Source: Welwitschia mirabilis (lineage: Eukaryota; Gnetophyta; Gnetopsida; Welwitschiales). From it: DNA of 64,000 bases. Shown piece after piece: positions 23,738-36,240 of the stretch. Location: NCBI GenBank assembly GCA_051453625.1, contig JBOZIK010000001.1:139806445-139870444 (forward strand), given 5' to 3'. Positions within the stretch are counted from its first letter, which is position 1, and every line of letters starts with the position of its first letter. A program made the translations under genes and the position numbers. A model generated the notes under the pieces. The model was not told the DNA's origin. It ran no database searches and worked only from the letters and a program-made list of their open reading frames with translations.

Positions 23738-23837
23738 NNNNNNNNNNNNNNNNNNNNNNNNNNNNNNNNNNNNNNNNNNNNNNNNNNNNNNNNNNNNNNN
23801 NNNNNNNNNNNNNNNNNNNNNNNNNNNNNNNNNNNNN
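23738..23837. other. assembly gap (100 N)
   Basis: A round 100-base gap, usually a placeholder of unknown size. It falls exactly at the junction of the two RT units. Confidence 0.95.
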
Positions 23838-25115
23838 TCCAATTTAATTTACATCTTTTTCAAGTAGGGAGTAAAATCATTTATAAATTTTTGCATAATC
23901 ATAAATAAAACAATGATAGAAACTGACATGACCAAGGAATGGTCTAATTTGTTTTACATTAGTTGGAGGGCTAACATTTTTTGATGATATCAACTTTGGT
24001 AAAATCCATCCTAATTCCTTCCTTTGAAATGATGTCCTAAAAACAATACCATAATTGATAAGAAGAAAACTCTTTTCCTAACTCAAGTGTAAGTCACTCT
24101 CTATGCATTGATCTAAAAATTTTAATAGAGTCATCTAACATGTTAAAAAACATCCTCATCATAGATCATTGAAAGGTTCTAGGGTATTGCATAGTCCAAA
24201 GAGCATTCAACTAAAGGCAAAGATTCCAAATAATGAGGTACAAGTTGTTTTGGCTTAGTTCTCGCTTGCTATGAAAATTTGATTATAACTATTATATCCA
24301 CCAAGGAAACAATAGTAGATAAGACCTTGGATTCTATTAAGTATTTGATTAAAAAAGGGTAAAGGGTAATGATCCTTTTTAGTAATGTCATTAAGTTTCC
24401 TAAAATTAATGCACATTCTCCATTTTCCCTCTTTCTTTGGAACTACTATCAAAGGGCTAACTCATTCACTATCAATATAGCATATATGATCCCAGCATAT
24501 ATATGTTTAATGATTTCATCTTTAACTATTTTCTTAAGGGCTAGGTTGAGCCTTATTTAGGGTTGCCTAATAGGTTTATCATTATCTTTAAGGTAAATCT
24601 TGTATTATACTATGAAAAGAGGAATGGCAAATAAGTCTTTATGAGTCCAAGCAAAGGCTTCTTCTTTAGAGGTTAAGAGTGAGATCAAGATGGAATATTA
24701 TTAAGAAGTCAAAAGAATACTTATTATCATGAGTTTTGTCTAATTATTAGATAGAAAAAAATATTTTAAACCTTGGGGTAATTTCTTTAATTATATGTTG
24801 AGATTTTTAGCTATCATCTGATCTATCATGCAGATGATAGACATGAGACAACATGGTGTAAAAATAATTTCTCTCAAGTGAATATGTTAAGCGTCTCCCC
24901 AATTGATATAATATTCATCCTCAGACTCAATACAATGTGTTTCAATTGGGTTATCGTGCAAAGTTGATTTATATACCATTATCAATATCTCTTCAATTAG
25001 TTGATGTTATAAAAATAAGGTTGGTTTTAATTCTTTTTCTAAGTTAAATGCATCTCTTATGTCTTTTTTAGTGGCATCAAAAACCCAAATGATAAATATT
25101 TTATTGCCTATGTAA
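23838..25115 (-). pseudogene. RT segment, first copy (5' unit of duplication)
   Basis: The better preserved RT of the outer element. The open stretch 24255-24452 reads VVPKKEGKWRMCINFRKLND, then DHYPLPFFNQILNRIQG, YYCFLGGYNSYNQIFIA. The first catalytic Asp (in the block usually Phe-Leu-Asp-Gly) has become Gly. The Arg of the Arg-Met-Pro-Phe-Gly block is TGA, a stop that the other copy also has. The catalytic Asp pair could not be found intact. A CTATCATC/GATGATAG motif lies in the protease-RT spacer at 24811-24852. Confidence 0.8.
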
Positions 25116-25520
25116 CATTCCATCATCTTGGTTCATGTGTTAATGATACAATGGGCAGTTGCATAAAAGGCTCATCCTAAGAGTAGTGGATAATCTCCAT
25201 CATGTTATACCTCAATGATGACAACATTTATGGGATAAAAGGCTTTTTTAATTTGGATGACATGCTCCTTGATAATCTTCAAGGGTTTCTTAATTGAAGT
25301 ATCATCCAATTCCAAGATAATTCATGTAGGTTCTATTATGTTTTCCAACCCAAGCCTTTTACATATGTGAAGAGGCATAATGTTTTCTATTTTTTAATCC
25401 AAGTATTTTACATATGTGAAGAGGCATGATGTTTACACTATATCCTATGTCAATTAAATCGTTTCAAATTATTTTATTTTCTTTCAAGGTAATACTCATA
25501 GTTGTTGCTCCAGGGTCTTT
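25116..25520 (-). pseudogene. retropepsin remnant, outer element
   Basis: On the reverse strand INIMPLHICKRFGLEN (about 25445-25395) is the segment right after the Asp-Ser/Thr-Gly-Ala active site, followed by IILELDDTSIKKPLKII and FYPINVVIIEV (about 25300-25215), ending in a PLLLG block. This is the retropepsin of Athila/Tat elements. A small tandem duplication (25337-25380 and 25381-25431) sits in the active-site-proximal part and breaks the frame. Confidence 0.7.
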
Positions 25521-26049
25521 GAACATTTCTCATGACTAAGTTGAAAATAGATTGAGCAAGAAAGACTTTTTAAGGAATCATATGTTTTTATTTTCTTCTC
25601 ACTAGGTCCTTTCACAACTTATAGTATTTAGGATTTTCTTGCAATAGTTTCCAAAAAGGCAAGTTGATGTTTACCTCTTTCATTAAGGTTTTCAAGTATT
25701 CATCAAAGTTAGGACTTATATTTAACCAATCAAGTCAAGGAGTAGATGAAGAATTTTTATCTTGTGATGTTAATGGGAAGTTATATGAGTCAAAAACTTC
25801 TACATCATTTTCTTCATTTTTTTTCATTTTCTTTAAAAGTTAAAAAATTATGAGTCAGAGGTGTTATATTATTTTTAGTTCTTGTTACTACTTTTAAATC
25901 TTTCTTGCCTTCATTTGGGTTGGGTAAAGGTTGAGATACAAGAGACCTATATGATCTTTTATTGGTAAGCATTACTTATTAAAGCACATTCACTAAATTT
26001 TTAATGTTAGTATTAGTCTTTTTTTTGCACCTTTCTCATTTCTTCTAGA

Positions 26050-27200
26050 GTTTCTATGAGTGGATTATTATGATTTTATTAAAAATTAGGTTAAAAGTTA
26101 AAGTTATTTAGTTGGAAGTTTGAATTTTTGAATCTATTCTTAAAAGGTTTCGATTATGATTGCCCATATAACTTTTTTTGAAATTGCAGTTGACTTTTAA
26201 ATTTAGGATTTCTTTGGTTGAATGCATAAATTCCTCAAACATCCTCTCTTTACGAGTTAACAATAAGGGATACTCTTTAGTTGGATGAGAGTTCTCTTCA
26301 TAAATTTTGCAAGTTGAAGTTGTTTTTTCATCTCTTGCTACCTTTGCATCTGCTATCAATTGAGTGTACATCTCTAAAGTGGTAGTGAAATTCTTAATTA
26401 AATTGGTTAAGTCACCTCTTTCTTCTTCCTTACCATGTTTTATTGATTTTAAGTTTTTTATGATTTGGCATACAGTTCAAGTTTCCTTAGTGGGCTTTGA
26501 CCAAGTTTGACTTATCTCTATCAAATTTTCCAATGCATCCTATGCCTCCTCTAAGACTAGGTTCATTAGGTTGCCACCATAAGAAAATTCCAGAAGTTGT
26601 TTAGTTTGGCAATTCAATCCATTGTAAAAATAATCAACTAATTCTTATTTATAAAATTCACCAATAGAGTTGGAATGACTAGCTTTGATAAAATGTTCAT
26701 ATGTTATGGCATGATCCTCATGAGGTTGTTGTTAAAAGTTGGTAACTTCCTTTCTTAATTTTCTCATGGTACTTTCACTAAAAAATCTTTTGATAAAGAA
26801 TTCTTATACTTAACTTCATGATTTAAAACTCTTATGTGTAATAGTTTTAAAACAAAGTTTTACCCTTTCTTTAAGTATAACTGGGAAAATAATCATGTAA
26901 ACATGACACCAATATGTTTCTTTCCATTTNNNNNNNNNNNNNNNNNNNNNNNNNNNNNNNNNNNNNNNNNNNNNNNNNNNNNNNNNNNNNNNNNNNNNNN
27001 NNNNNNNNNNNNNNNNNNNNNNNNNNNNNACCAATATGTTTCTTTCCATTTTCCAAGATAAGTACAAATTGTTCAATATCAGCTAAATTTTGGAAAGGGT
27101 GTTCTCCTAAAAAATTTAGATAGGCACTTAAATATATTAATTCTACATCATTAATAAGAGGTAAATTGAAAATATTTTGAATTTCATATTTTTTTATTAG
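26050..27200 (-). pseudogene. gag remnant, outer element
   Basis: Reverse-strand capsid-nucleocapsid gene. DYFYNGLNCQTKQLLEFS and GGNLMNL (about 26630-26560) match the Retrotrans_gag domain. The 87-codon frame 26108-26371 carries the nucleocapsid knuckle TCKIYEENSHPTKEYP, in which two zinc-binding Cys are Tyr. The N-terminal part near 27050 is split by a placeholder gap. It lies downstream of the leader in which the inner element is inserted, and upstream of the protease. Confidence 0.75.
26930..27029. other. assembly gap (100 N) with overlapping flanks
   Basis: The 22 bases before the gap (26908-26929) are identical to the 22 after it (27030-27051). The two contig ends probably overlap and the gap is probably not real. 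Several short frames reported across it are artefacts. Confidence 0.9.
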
Positions 27201-27614
27201 AAATTAAATCTCTAAGAATAATATTTACATTTGAAATAGAAGTTTGTAATGATTAGAGTACTAGACAAAGCATCTTGCCTTTTTTTTTGTGATGATTTTG
27301 ACATAATTTAAGAAGAAATAAAATGATCTACTTCTATGCTATAATTTTATTTTATGAAATCTAATTCTAAAATAATAAAAGCAGAAAAATATTCTTATTC
27401 AACTCTTAAAATTTATGGACCTAGGGTGTGTGTACCTAGATTTTGCTCAAAGTTAAATAATAATTTTCTAATTTTTTCTTTAGTCAAGTTCTAATCTCTT
27501 TAATATTTTATCTTTCTACCAGAATTGACCATATCCATACATACTTAGATAACAAGTAAAAACCAAAAAAAAAAAAAAAAAACTAACTATTGTCCAGCTA
27601 GTTGTAGGGATGAT
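27201..27614 (-). other. leader of outer element, part 3' of insertion
   Basis: Non-coding. Holds an 18-base A run at 27565-27582 and half of a CTATC/GATGA motif at 27588-27614; the other half lies across the inner element at 39850-39870. Confidence 0.6.
27610..27614. repeat. target-site duplication ATGAT (left) of inner element
   Basis: Matches 39850-39854 exactly, with both LTRs ending at these points. Confidence 0.85.
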
Positions 27615-28712
27615 TGTTGTAGTATGTATTTATGCAATGATACATCCTGAGTAGAATCTTGTTAATTATAAATATAATGCATAAACATAACATAGTAATA
27701 TAGATGGGAGTAATTCAAATATTATAATGTGTTAAAGTCTAAAATAGGAAATTAGAGAGCTGCTTTTCATTAAAAAAATCCTTGTACTTTAATCTATAAA
27801 AATCACTTACAATGTATGAAAGTAAAAATATAACACACTTATGCAAAGATAATTTACAAAAATAAACAACAATACATATAACCTAAACTAACCAAGCACA
27901 ACCTTGATAAAAGTTACCGTTATAACCTATATCATTAAAAAAACTATTACCAGATTAAAAGCAACATAAGATATAAGGATGAAAAACAAACATGCATTGA
28001 AATCAGAAAAAGAAATGTTTTATATTAAACTTCAAACTACATCTGTGTTATAAAGTAGCTATACTTCAATAGAGGAAACATTTCCCAACACCAATAAAAA
28101 CGTCTCTTTGTAACTACAGGGATAGATCTACATCCCTTGGATCTCCTATCATAGGAATTTCAGGTGTAAATGAAGATAAGCAGGAGTTAAGGATGATATT
28201 TATTAATAACAACTACACAATAAAAGAGATAGAAAGGTGTAAGTAAAACCATAATGCTTACATGAGAAGAAATAGAAATACATGTGGTATAAGTTAGGTG
28301 AATGTTTAGTACATATGTTATGATAGTGTCATTTAACTGATTGTCAGAATAATAGAAGAGATGATGGCACCTCATTATTAATCCACATTAGCTACCAAAT
28401 TGATTATATTTAGTATCCCTATTGGTACTATTTACTTGATCATCTGTACAGTTGTCCGAATGATAATATGGATGATGGCCTTTGACAAATCTTCAATTAG
28501 TGCATCAGCCTCAATGTTATATAAGAAGTTATCTCAGAAATGTAAAGTATTTAGAATTTTTCAAAATGCTGTAAATCATTATGGAAATTGAATTTATTCA
28601 TTCTTTTCATCTCATCTCTCTATTCTCATATAAATTAAGCATTTACCTATCTATTTACTTCTAAACCCACTCAAAATAGTCTGCTAAATATTTGTAAGTT
28701 AGTAGCATAACA
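27615..28712 (-). repeat. 3' LTR (left) of inner Athila element
   Basis: Pairs with 38750-39849. Landmarks: TTTATGCAA near the start, CATCCTGAGTAGAATC, GGATAGATCTACATCCCTTG, and GTAGCATAACA at the end. Two copies of the CTATC/GATGA-type motif lie at 28325-28370 and 28448-28482. Short open frames 28187-28375 and 28400-28591 are chance. Confidence 0.9.
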
Positions 28713-28728
28713 TAGTCGCCCCTTAGTC
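28713..28728 (-). other. polypurine tract of inner element
   Basis: On the reverse strand GACTAAGGGGCGACTA directly precedes the 3' LTR, the expected position for the plus-strand primer. Confidence 0.65.
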
Positions 28729-29249
28729 TTATTAGTTCCTAACAAAAATAAGAGGTAAACCATGTTTGTGAGATAACTTATTAGAAAATAAAATAGGTAG
28801 AACACTTAATGAAATGATTGTAGAAATATTTTCATAATTTAACAGATATACATACTAGATTTTTAAAAAATAGAAAAACTAAACATTTTACCTACGAGAA
28901 GCTTAGTTAGTTGGTCTTCCAAGGTCATCATCTAGATGATGGAAGGGATGACAGGCATAAAAAAAAGTTTTTAGAAATAGGAATCTATGATAGAATTTTT
29001 ATTTTTTAAGATAATTAGACAATGTAATAAAATAGCCCCCCATTGAAGTAAGCAATAATAAATGAAAAATTACCTAAATAAAGTAAAATATATCCTCATC
29101 ATAACATGTAAAAATTAAAAGATAGATAAAAAATTAGATGTAAATTAGTACACCATGCTAAAAAAATAAAGTATCTATGATATATTAAAAGGGAGTTTTT
29201 AGTATAGAAATGTATCGAAGGGGAGATACAAAATAACAATACAAAATCA
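28729..29249 (-). other. inner element, 3' non-coding region
   Basis: AT-rich, with one CATCTAGATGATG-type motif at 28922-28955. No ORF. Confidence 0.5.
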
Positions 29250-30520
29250 CTTCACTCGTCTACACATGATAGACTATAACTTAGCAACTGGTTTAGGAGT
29301 AGGAGGAGAAAAAAAATGCTTAGGATCTATGGGGAAACAAAGGTTTAAGGATGTGGAAATTAATTTAACTATTTCATCACCTTGGATACGTACAACCTCA
29401 AGAATGTCTATAATCACACTCTTTAGAATGAAAATAACATACTGACACATGTTGACAATCAGTCCTCTGTGTGCAGTATTCTCCTCTCAATAGATAAGAT
29501 TCTATATTCTAAAGTATAAATCCTTTAATCAAGTGACTAGATACCTCTATCAATAAAACGTATAATGGTCTTGATTGTCTTCCTAGGAGAGTCTAAATCT
29601 ACTTTAGTGATGCTTCAACCACAGTTATTTAAACCTGAGGTCTCTCTGTTTCTCTTGGAACCTATATATCCATGTCTTATAAATAGTGAGTGGAGATCTA
29701 AATGTATAATAAATGCTACTTATCCATAGGATTTGGTATCCTAAATTGTCTAAAAAGTATTGAAAAGTGACATGGATAACCAAGTGTATGGAGCTGTTGT
29801 GCCTCTATCATGGGTCTGAATCTCCTCTAGATAAATGTAGAAATGTCCATCTCCTCCCCTTATTTAAAAGCTGTCAATATCTAAAGATGTACTACCATGG
29901 CATGACTATCATGAAAGGTTGAAATGATGTTATGAATTAGCCCTCTATGCAATACCTTATATGCTTAGGTTAGCTGAGTAACATTTACTCCTCGTCGATC
30001 AGTAGTAAGGTCGGTTAGAATATCTAAAATCATACCATATGCTAGATGCTCCTCATTTCCACCAGCTGAGTATATGTGCATACTCATAAGTATACTAAGA
30101 CATATGATAACTATAATATGGGATGAAAGAATGGCTATCTCATGATCTTGTATAAATGCAACAATTATGTCTTGTAACTAACCACAAGTGTTAGTTTACC
30201 TCTTAATGTACATGGTGTTATAGAACTACCTAATCTCTAATATGTAATATCACCTATGTGCATATATAATCCATCTAAGCCATAAGTCTATTAATCTTTA
30301 TTCCATGCTAGGCTCGATGTGGAACATAAAATTATCAAAATATCACTTGACATATATACTAGTTATCTGAATCATCAAAGAATGACCATATCAGGGTGGT
30401 GGATGTGCAGGCTCTACACTCTCTATCTCTGGCTTATCTAGAGGGCTTGCCTTTTGTTCTACTACCTTAGCCATAGCCTCAGCTTATCTAGATCTACGTA
30501 TATGATGCTTACTTAATTAG
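29250..30520 (-). pseudogene. decayed third ORF between integrase and 3' LTR
   Basis: This stretch is less AT-rich than its surroundings and gives long reverse-strand pieces with few stops: MAKVVEQKASPLDKPEIESV from about 30477, then (after frame changes) VAFIQDHEIAILSSHII, SAGGNEEHLAYGMILDIL, VLHRGLIHNIISTFHDSHAM and LHTLGYPCHFSILF toward 29750. Athila elements often have an extra ORF in this place, sometimes called env-like or carrying a plant-transposon domain. I cannot match these pieces to a named family, so function is not assigned. No signal peptide or membrane segment is clear. Its outer-element counterpart was not found. Confidence 0.5.
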
Positions 30521-32780
30521 AGACATAAAAAATAGTCATGCACACATAGAAAAACATATTAAAAACATCGCATGGATGCATAATAATGACCTCTAAAATT
30601 GATTAAAAACTATGAAAAATACTAAAAATATGTCCTTTCCTCCCCTAAGAGTTATAATGCATCTCAAATTATCTAAACATGTAAATAAAAATGGAAAATA
30701 CATGAAAAATCAGAAGAGTGTATTTTAAGAAGGCCCCACATGAAGTGAAAATTTGAAGTGCTAAAAGAAAAAATGTACTCTACCAAATTCATAAAACATG
30801 TTAAACTATTCAATTTTGTCTAAAGGACCACTATATTTTGATGTATAATTTAAGAGAAAATGAGTATAAAAGTGGAAATTTGAGAATACCTCATAAAATA
30901 AAAATGCTTATAACTTGAAAAATATGTGGTGAAATTCAAATTTGTAAGTCCCAAATCGAAGAGCATGAAAAATAAGAGATATACATAAAAAAGGTACATT
31001 GAAAGGATGAAAAATGGGAGAAAAAGTAAAAAACAAGAGGATCAAGAAAGATACCTCATTTTTGAAAATATACTGAGATCTGGTAAATCTAAACATGAAA
31101 TCTAGCAAGACAAGTTCCAAAATGTTGGTACAAGCTAGAAGGATTGTCGTCTCTTAAAGGAATGAGAAAAAAATTATGAAGAAATAAGGAAAAATAGACA
31201 AAAAGGGTTTGGGCCATGGTTCTATCACACTATCATCTGGTCACATTGTTTGGATGACAACTCTAGGATGACTCTTAGAAAAAATCAAACCGTCATCTTC
31301 CCAATGTCATCTGGACTACTAGTGTATAACAAGACGTAAAATCTTTCTAAAAGAAAAAAATATCAACCAAAATTGTTAGGCTCAGATATGATCATTTAAA
31401 TAGCATTTCTAAATACAAAAACTTAAAAAGATAGAAAATCAGATAGAAAACTAATAAAAATAAAGGAAAAAGGACAAACACATAAGTAAAGAAAAACTAT
31501 GACTAAAGAAAACAAACTATCGAGGCTAAAAATACAATATAAAGTATATAAATGTACTCAAAAAGGGAAAAAAATCATAATAAACTTAAAACTTCATAAG
31601 CTACAAGGGAACTCATAAAAACTAGAAAATGAAAAGATGTTCTATTTTATTTTTCAAATGCTTAATTTAAAATGATATAACATGAAAGAACTATAAGAAA
31701 ACTACTGAATTATTAAAGTCCTAAAAAATAAATAGAAAATACATAAATGAATTTAAAATCCAAAACTCAAATATTAAAGAAACACAAAGTGAATGGACAT
31801 AAGGAACAAGGAGAACATTATTTACTTATCCTAAGTACTAACTTAGTAAACTCCCAAGGAAGAAATTATAAAGCCACCTAAGTAAATATGCATGACAAAA
31901 TCTATATACTTCATAAAGTTTACTTGAAAAGGTAGTGCTTATGACATTATCGAAAGATTTAAGTGCATAGAATAATAAATGTCAAAATTAAAAGTTACTT
32001 AGAAATGAACTCATCTACTTACACCCTCAGATACACCCGAATCTTTAAAAGTGAAATGACCAAATGGGAAATTAAAGAGCTTACAAAATAAGTAATGCCT
32101 CTAATGATACTAAGAATATCATTGTTCTTAAATTTTCAAAGTTTATTTTTTTTCATAATGAGGTGTGTGAAACCACTATCAGAGGAGTTGTGATCTATGA
32201 AGCATGGCAAACTAACCCACCAATGAAGTTCTTATAGCTATAACTGCCAAAGGTTCCTTTCAAAAAAAAATTATCCCAGTGTGGTAGAATATAATGGCGA
32301 CTATGTATTTATTTTTAAAGGTTATTATTTTGTTTTTCCCCAAAAAAATTCTAATATGATCACATACTCAAAAAGATAAAGGTTAATAAGTGAGATAAAA
32401 GATAGAAAAGAACACTTCCAAATAATCCAAAACCTTAACACCATTGAAAAAGGCACAAGAAATCAAGGCATATTCCTTCAAATGAAGTCTATAGATATGG
32501 GAATGTCTTAAAATTGGATGAATCCAATCTTATCATTGTAAATGCCAAAGTATGAATACTAATCATAAAACTTTATAAAGAAATACATAAGTCAAGTTTA
32601 AAAGATGATCAAGTAACATCATCATATCAACCAAAGGAGTAGGCTATGAAAGAACCCAGATAATAATAGGGAGGAAGTTTTTCTCATTAAGGGAAACCTC
32701 TAAAATAAGTGCTTCTACTATGTTTATGATTGCATCTAAAGATACTTCATATAATTTCAACCATTATCCATTAACCTTCT
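30521..32780 (-). other. inner element, spacer between integrase and third ORF
   Basis: A-rich non-coding DNA. Two CTATCATC/GATGAC-type motifs lie at 31225-31275 and 31290-31325. The block 32160-32310 resembles 20050-20190 in the outer element. The frame 30908-31120 is not recognisable as a protein. Confidence 0.5.
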
Positions 32781-33940
32781 GAATCTCTCTAATCTTTAAG
32801 TCTAAAATCTGAACTAAGCCATTAGGATGTACTTTCTTTATAAGGTAATGACCTAATCATTTAGAGATCAACTTGTTATTTAAAATATGAAATCTAGTAT
32901 CGTATAATAAGACAAGTTGACTGGGTTCAAACTTTTTATAAAATATCTTTTTATCATGTTTGAACTTTGCTTTGTCTTTATGAATTAATTGATGATGTAT
33001 GACACGAGATCTTTTTTATTAATATCTAATTAGAATAATTTATATTTAAGGTTTTTAGGAAAATCTACAAGATTAAGTTGGAGATACATGATAAGAATTA
33101 TAACATACATTAATAGGTAAGACACAAACTTTATTATATACAAGTTCATAAAGTGAAAAATCAAGAAAAGTATGCCTAGTAGTATGATAAGCCCAAAGTA
33201 CATTATTAAGTTTATAAGCCCAAGACTTTTTATTAATAGAAACAAGATTTTATAACATTTTCTTTATTTCTCTGTTGGCATTTTTAACTTGTTCATTAGT
33301 TTAAAAATGATAAGCACAAGCTACTCCATGTTCTATACCAATGGTCAAAAGAATTTTCTTACCCTGATCACTAATTATAACTCTAGGAAAACAAAATCTC
33401 TAAAAGATATGGGTTCTAAGAAAATGACAAAGAGTTTGAACATCATTCAAAGAAATAGATATGGCTTTAACCAATTTAGTCATGTAATCTAAAATCACTC
33501 AAATGTAATGCTTATCAGAAGAAGATGGATGAATAGGACCTATGAAATTAATACCCTAATAATTAAAAGGCTCAAACTCAAGAATAGGTCTAAGGGTCAT
33601 TTCCTATAAATGAACTAGGCTACCATAACATTAATAAGGATCAAACATTCTAGCAAAGTTGAAAGAATCATAAAAAAGAGTCGACCAATAAAAACCAAAA
33701 TAAAGGATTTTCATTGCTATTTTATGTCCACTAAAATATCCTTCACAAATACCACTATGACAAATATGAAGGATTTCAGGTACTTCCCAATCAGGAACAT
33801 TTTCTCATGATTTAGTTTTAACACCTACTACACAAATGTGGCTCTATCCACTTATAATTACCTATTCTATGGAAAAAAGATTTACATTAATTATAGATCT
33901 AGTATTGCAGTGTTTTCATGGTCACAAGATACTTAACAAT
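32781..33940 (-). pseudogene. integrase remnant, inner element
   Basis: Reverse-strand integrase. ILYFGFYWSTLFYDS (about 33720-33675) leads into a damaged zinc-binding region; VILDYMTKLVKAIS and NDVQTLCHFLRTHIF follow; PRVIISDQGKK at about 33400-33361 keeps the second catalytic Asp; ANREIKKML at about 33283-33256 keeps the Glu; KSWAYKLNNVLWAYHTT follows. The first Asp block is frame-shifted. The C-terminal part contains KFEPSQLVLLYDTRFH and SLDAIINIVEALI (about 32770-32720). It is one of the best preserved domains in the window, though still broken by stops. Confidence 0.85.
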
Positions 33941-33949
33941 GTCTACATA

Positions 33950-34450
33950 CTAAGGAGGAGGATAAGAAGAAGATATAATAAAAAGCTAATCATCAGGAAA
34001 TGAATCATAAATGATAGAATCATCTAGAGGAAAAGGAATATGAGATACATGATCGACAACAGAATTATTCTTTCCTACTTTATCTATGATGGTTAAGTTA
34101 AACTCTTGCATCAGGAGATCCATCTAATCAAATTTGCACTAGAATCTTTCTTAATCATGAGGTAATGAATGGTAGCATGTTTGGTGTAAACATTTATATC
34201 AAAGCTTAAAAAATAATATCTAAGAAAATCAAGGCACAAGATAATAGTTAGCATCTCTTCCTATGTAATGGTATAATTCATTTGAATTCTAAAAGAAGAT
34301 TTTCTAAGATAAGATATAACATGAAAATCATTTCAATATTTCTTACAAAGAATAACACATATGGTAAAATTACTAGCATCATATATAAGTTCAAAATCTT
34401 TTTCCTAATTAGGTTTCATTACTATAGGAGCATATGAAAGTTTATGTTTA
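33950..34450 (-). pseudogene. RNase H remnant, inner element
   Basis: Reverse-strand blocks NDFHVISYLRKSSF, MNYTIT.EEML, INVYTKHATIHYLM and ANLIRWIS follow the RNase H order between RT and integrase. Upstream, FELIYDASNFTI (about 34400) is the start of the domain with its Asp-Ala-Ser block. Confidence 0.75.
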
Positions 34451-34559
34451 AGTCTATCGAAAGCAAGTTAACAAGATTTGTTCCATTTAAATTTGGATTC
34501 TTTCTCTACTAATAAGTAAAGGGTTTAAAAATATTAGAATAATCATAAATGAACTGATA

Positions 34560-35200
34560 GTAAAAGCCATAATGAATAAAAAACAATTTAAACTATTTAA
34601 CATTTATAGGGAAACTTAGACTTTGAATAATACCAACTTTAGAAGCATCCATCCTAATCCCTTCCTTTGAGATATAGTAACCTAAAATAATTCCACTTTC
34701 TACAAGAAATAGACTCTTTTATCAACTCAAGTATAGTCCACTAAAAATGCAATGATCTAAAACTTTCCTTGATCAATCTAAAACTTTTTTTATTTATTTT
34801 GCATAAATAAAGAAGTCATCCATAAAGATCTTAATATAATCCTTAAGCATATTAAAAACGATATCCATCATAGCATGTTAAAAAGTATNNNNNNNNNNNN
34901 NNNNNNNNNNNNNNNNNNNNTAAAAGTAAAATTACCAAAAGAAGAAGTAAAAGTGATTTTAGCATGGTCCTCACTAGCAATACCAACCTGGCTATAACTG
35001 CTAAAACCGTCAAGAAAATAATAAAATTCATAACCTTAAATATCAAGAATTTGATCAAGAAAACAGAAAGGATAGTGGTCTTTTTTGGTTACTTCATTTA
35101 GTTTTCTAAAGTCTATGCACATTCTCCATTTCCATTTTTCTTAGGAACTACTGTCAAGGAGCTAACCCACTCACTATTAGCAATCAATAAATGATTCCAA
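34560..35200 (-). pseudogene. reverse transcriptase remnant, inner element
   Basis: WRMCIDFRKLNEVTKKDHYP (about 35135-35075), then YYFLDGFSSYSQVGIASEDH (about 35015-34960) with the first catalytic Asp intact, then AKITFTSSFGNFTF up to a 32-base gap (34889-34920). Downstream blocks are frame-shifted and the catalytic Asp pair is not found intact. Unlike the outer element, there is only one RT copy here. Confidence 0.8.
34889..34920. other. assembly gap (32 N)
   Basis: Short N run inside the inner RT; the 68-codon reverse-strand frame spanning it joins real RT sequence on either side only by chance of frame. Confidence 0.95.
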
Positions 35201-36240
35201 AATCAATTAATTTTATGATTTTATCTTTGATAATTTGTTTAAGGACTAGATTAAGTCTACATTAGGGTTGGTTCATATGTTTAGCAATTTCTTTAAGTTA
35301 TATTTTATATTACACAATGGAATTAGGTATTACTATTAAATTGTTATAGAACCAAGCAAATGCATTAGATTGGAGAAGAGAGACTAGACTGGATTCTTAT
35401 TAAGGAATAAGGTTTTTATTAATAATCAAAATTTTGTTTAGGTCACTATTTAAGAAAATGTATTTCAGTCCACTATTTAAAGATTTCAAATTCAAGTTTA
35501 AGCTTAGATTGTTACTATCTAAAAAATTTTCAAGATCATAAACTATCATCTCAGACTATCATCTAGATGTTAGTAGTGGATGATTACCCTCAAAATAAGA
35601 AATCTCAGCTCTGCTAAAATTTTAGACTTCTGCATAGTTAACAAACTCAGACTCTCTACTCTCTAGATTAGAAAATTTAATTTTTAGATGGTTAAAATTA
35701 AGTTGATCTTAAAAAACATACAAGTTATTTACTTCTATTTTATTATCAAACAAGGTTAGTTTGTGAAGCACGCACCATTCTTTCTCAAGTGGATGGTGTT
35801 GTAAAAATAGAATTAGCCTAATTTATTTATCCACACTCAAATCATTACTTAAATTTTTTTTAATTACATCAAAAACTCTTATTGAAAACTATTTATTTTA
35901 AAAATGACAACTCATAAAACCAGTCTTGTATCTATAATATAGTGGATTGTTATACAAAAAGCTTTACTTAGAAGTAAAGGGCATCCACCGTGGTGCTCAA
36001 CTTCTATAACTACAAAATCAATGGGGTAGAAATCTTCTTCTATCTAAATAACTAAGTCTTTAATTACCCTTAATGGTTTCTTCATATAAGTATCAGCTAG
36101 CTCTAAGATAATCTATGTAGGTTCTACTATTTCTTTCAAACTAAGTCTCTAATAAATATATAAGGGCATGATGTTGACACTAATTCCAATATCTATCAAG
36201 GCTTTTTTAATTCTGTGGTTTCCTTCTAAAGTGACATTCA
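35201..36240 (-). pseudogene. retropepsin remnant and protease-RT spacer, inner element
   Basis: Reverse-strand ADTYMKKPLRVIKDLVI, FYPIDFVVIEVEHHGGCP and LLLSKAFC (about 36110-35950) are the later half of the Athila/Tat protease; INIMPLYI near 36175 follows the active site. The spacer toward RT (35850-35200) carries a CTATCATC/CATCTAGATG motif at 35540-35585, the same place as in both RT units of the outer element. Confidence 0.65.

Noticed and set aside
26816-27123. Four short frames around 26930-27029
   Set aside because: Created by the placeholder gap with duplicated flanks.
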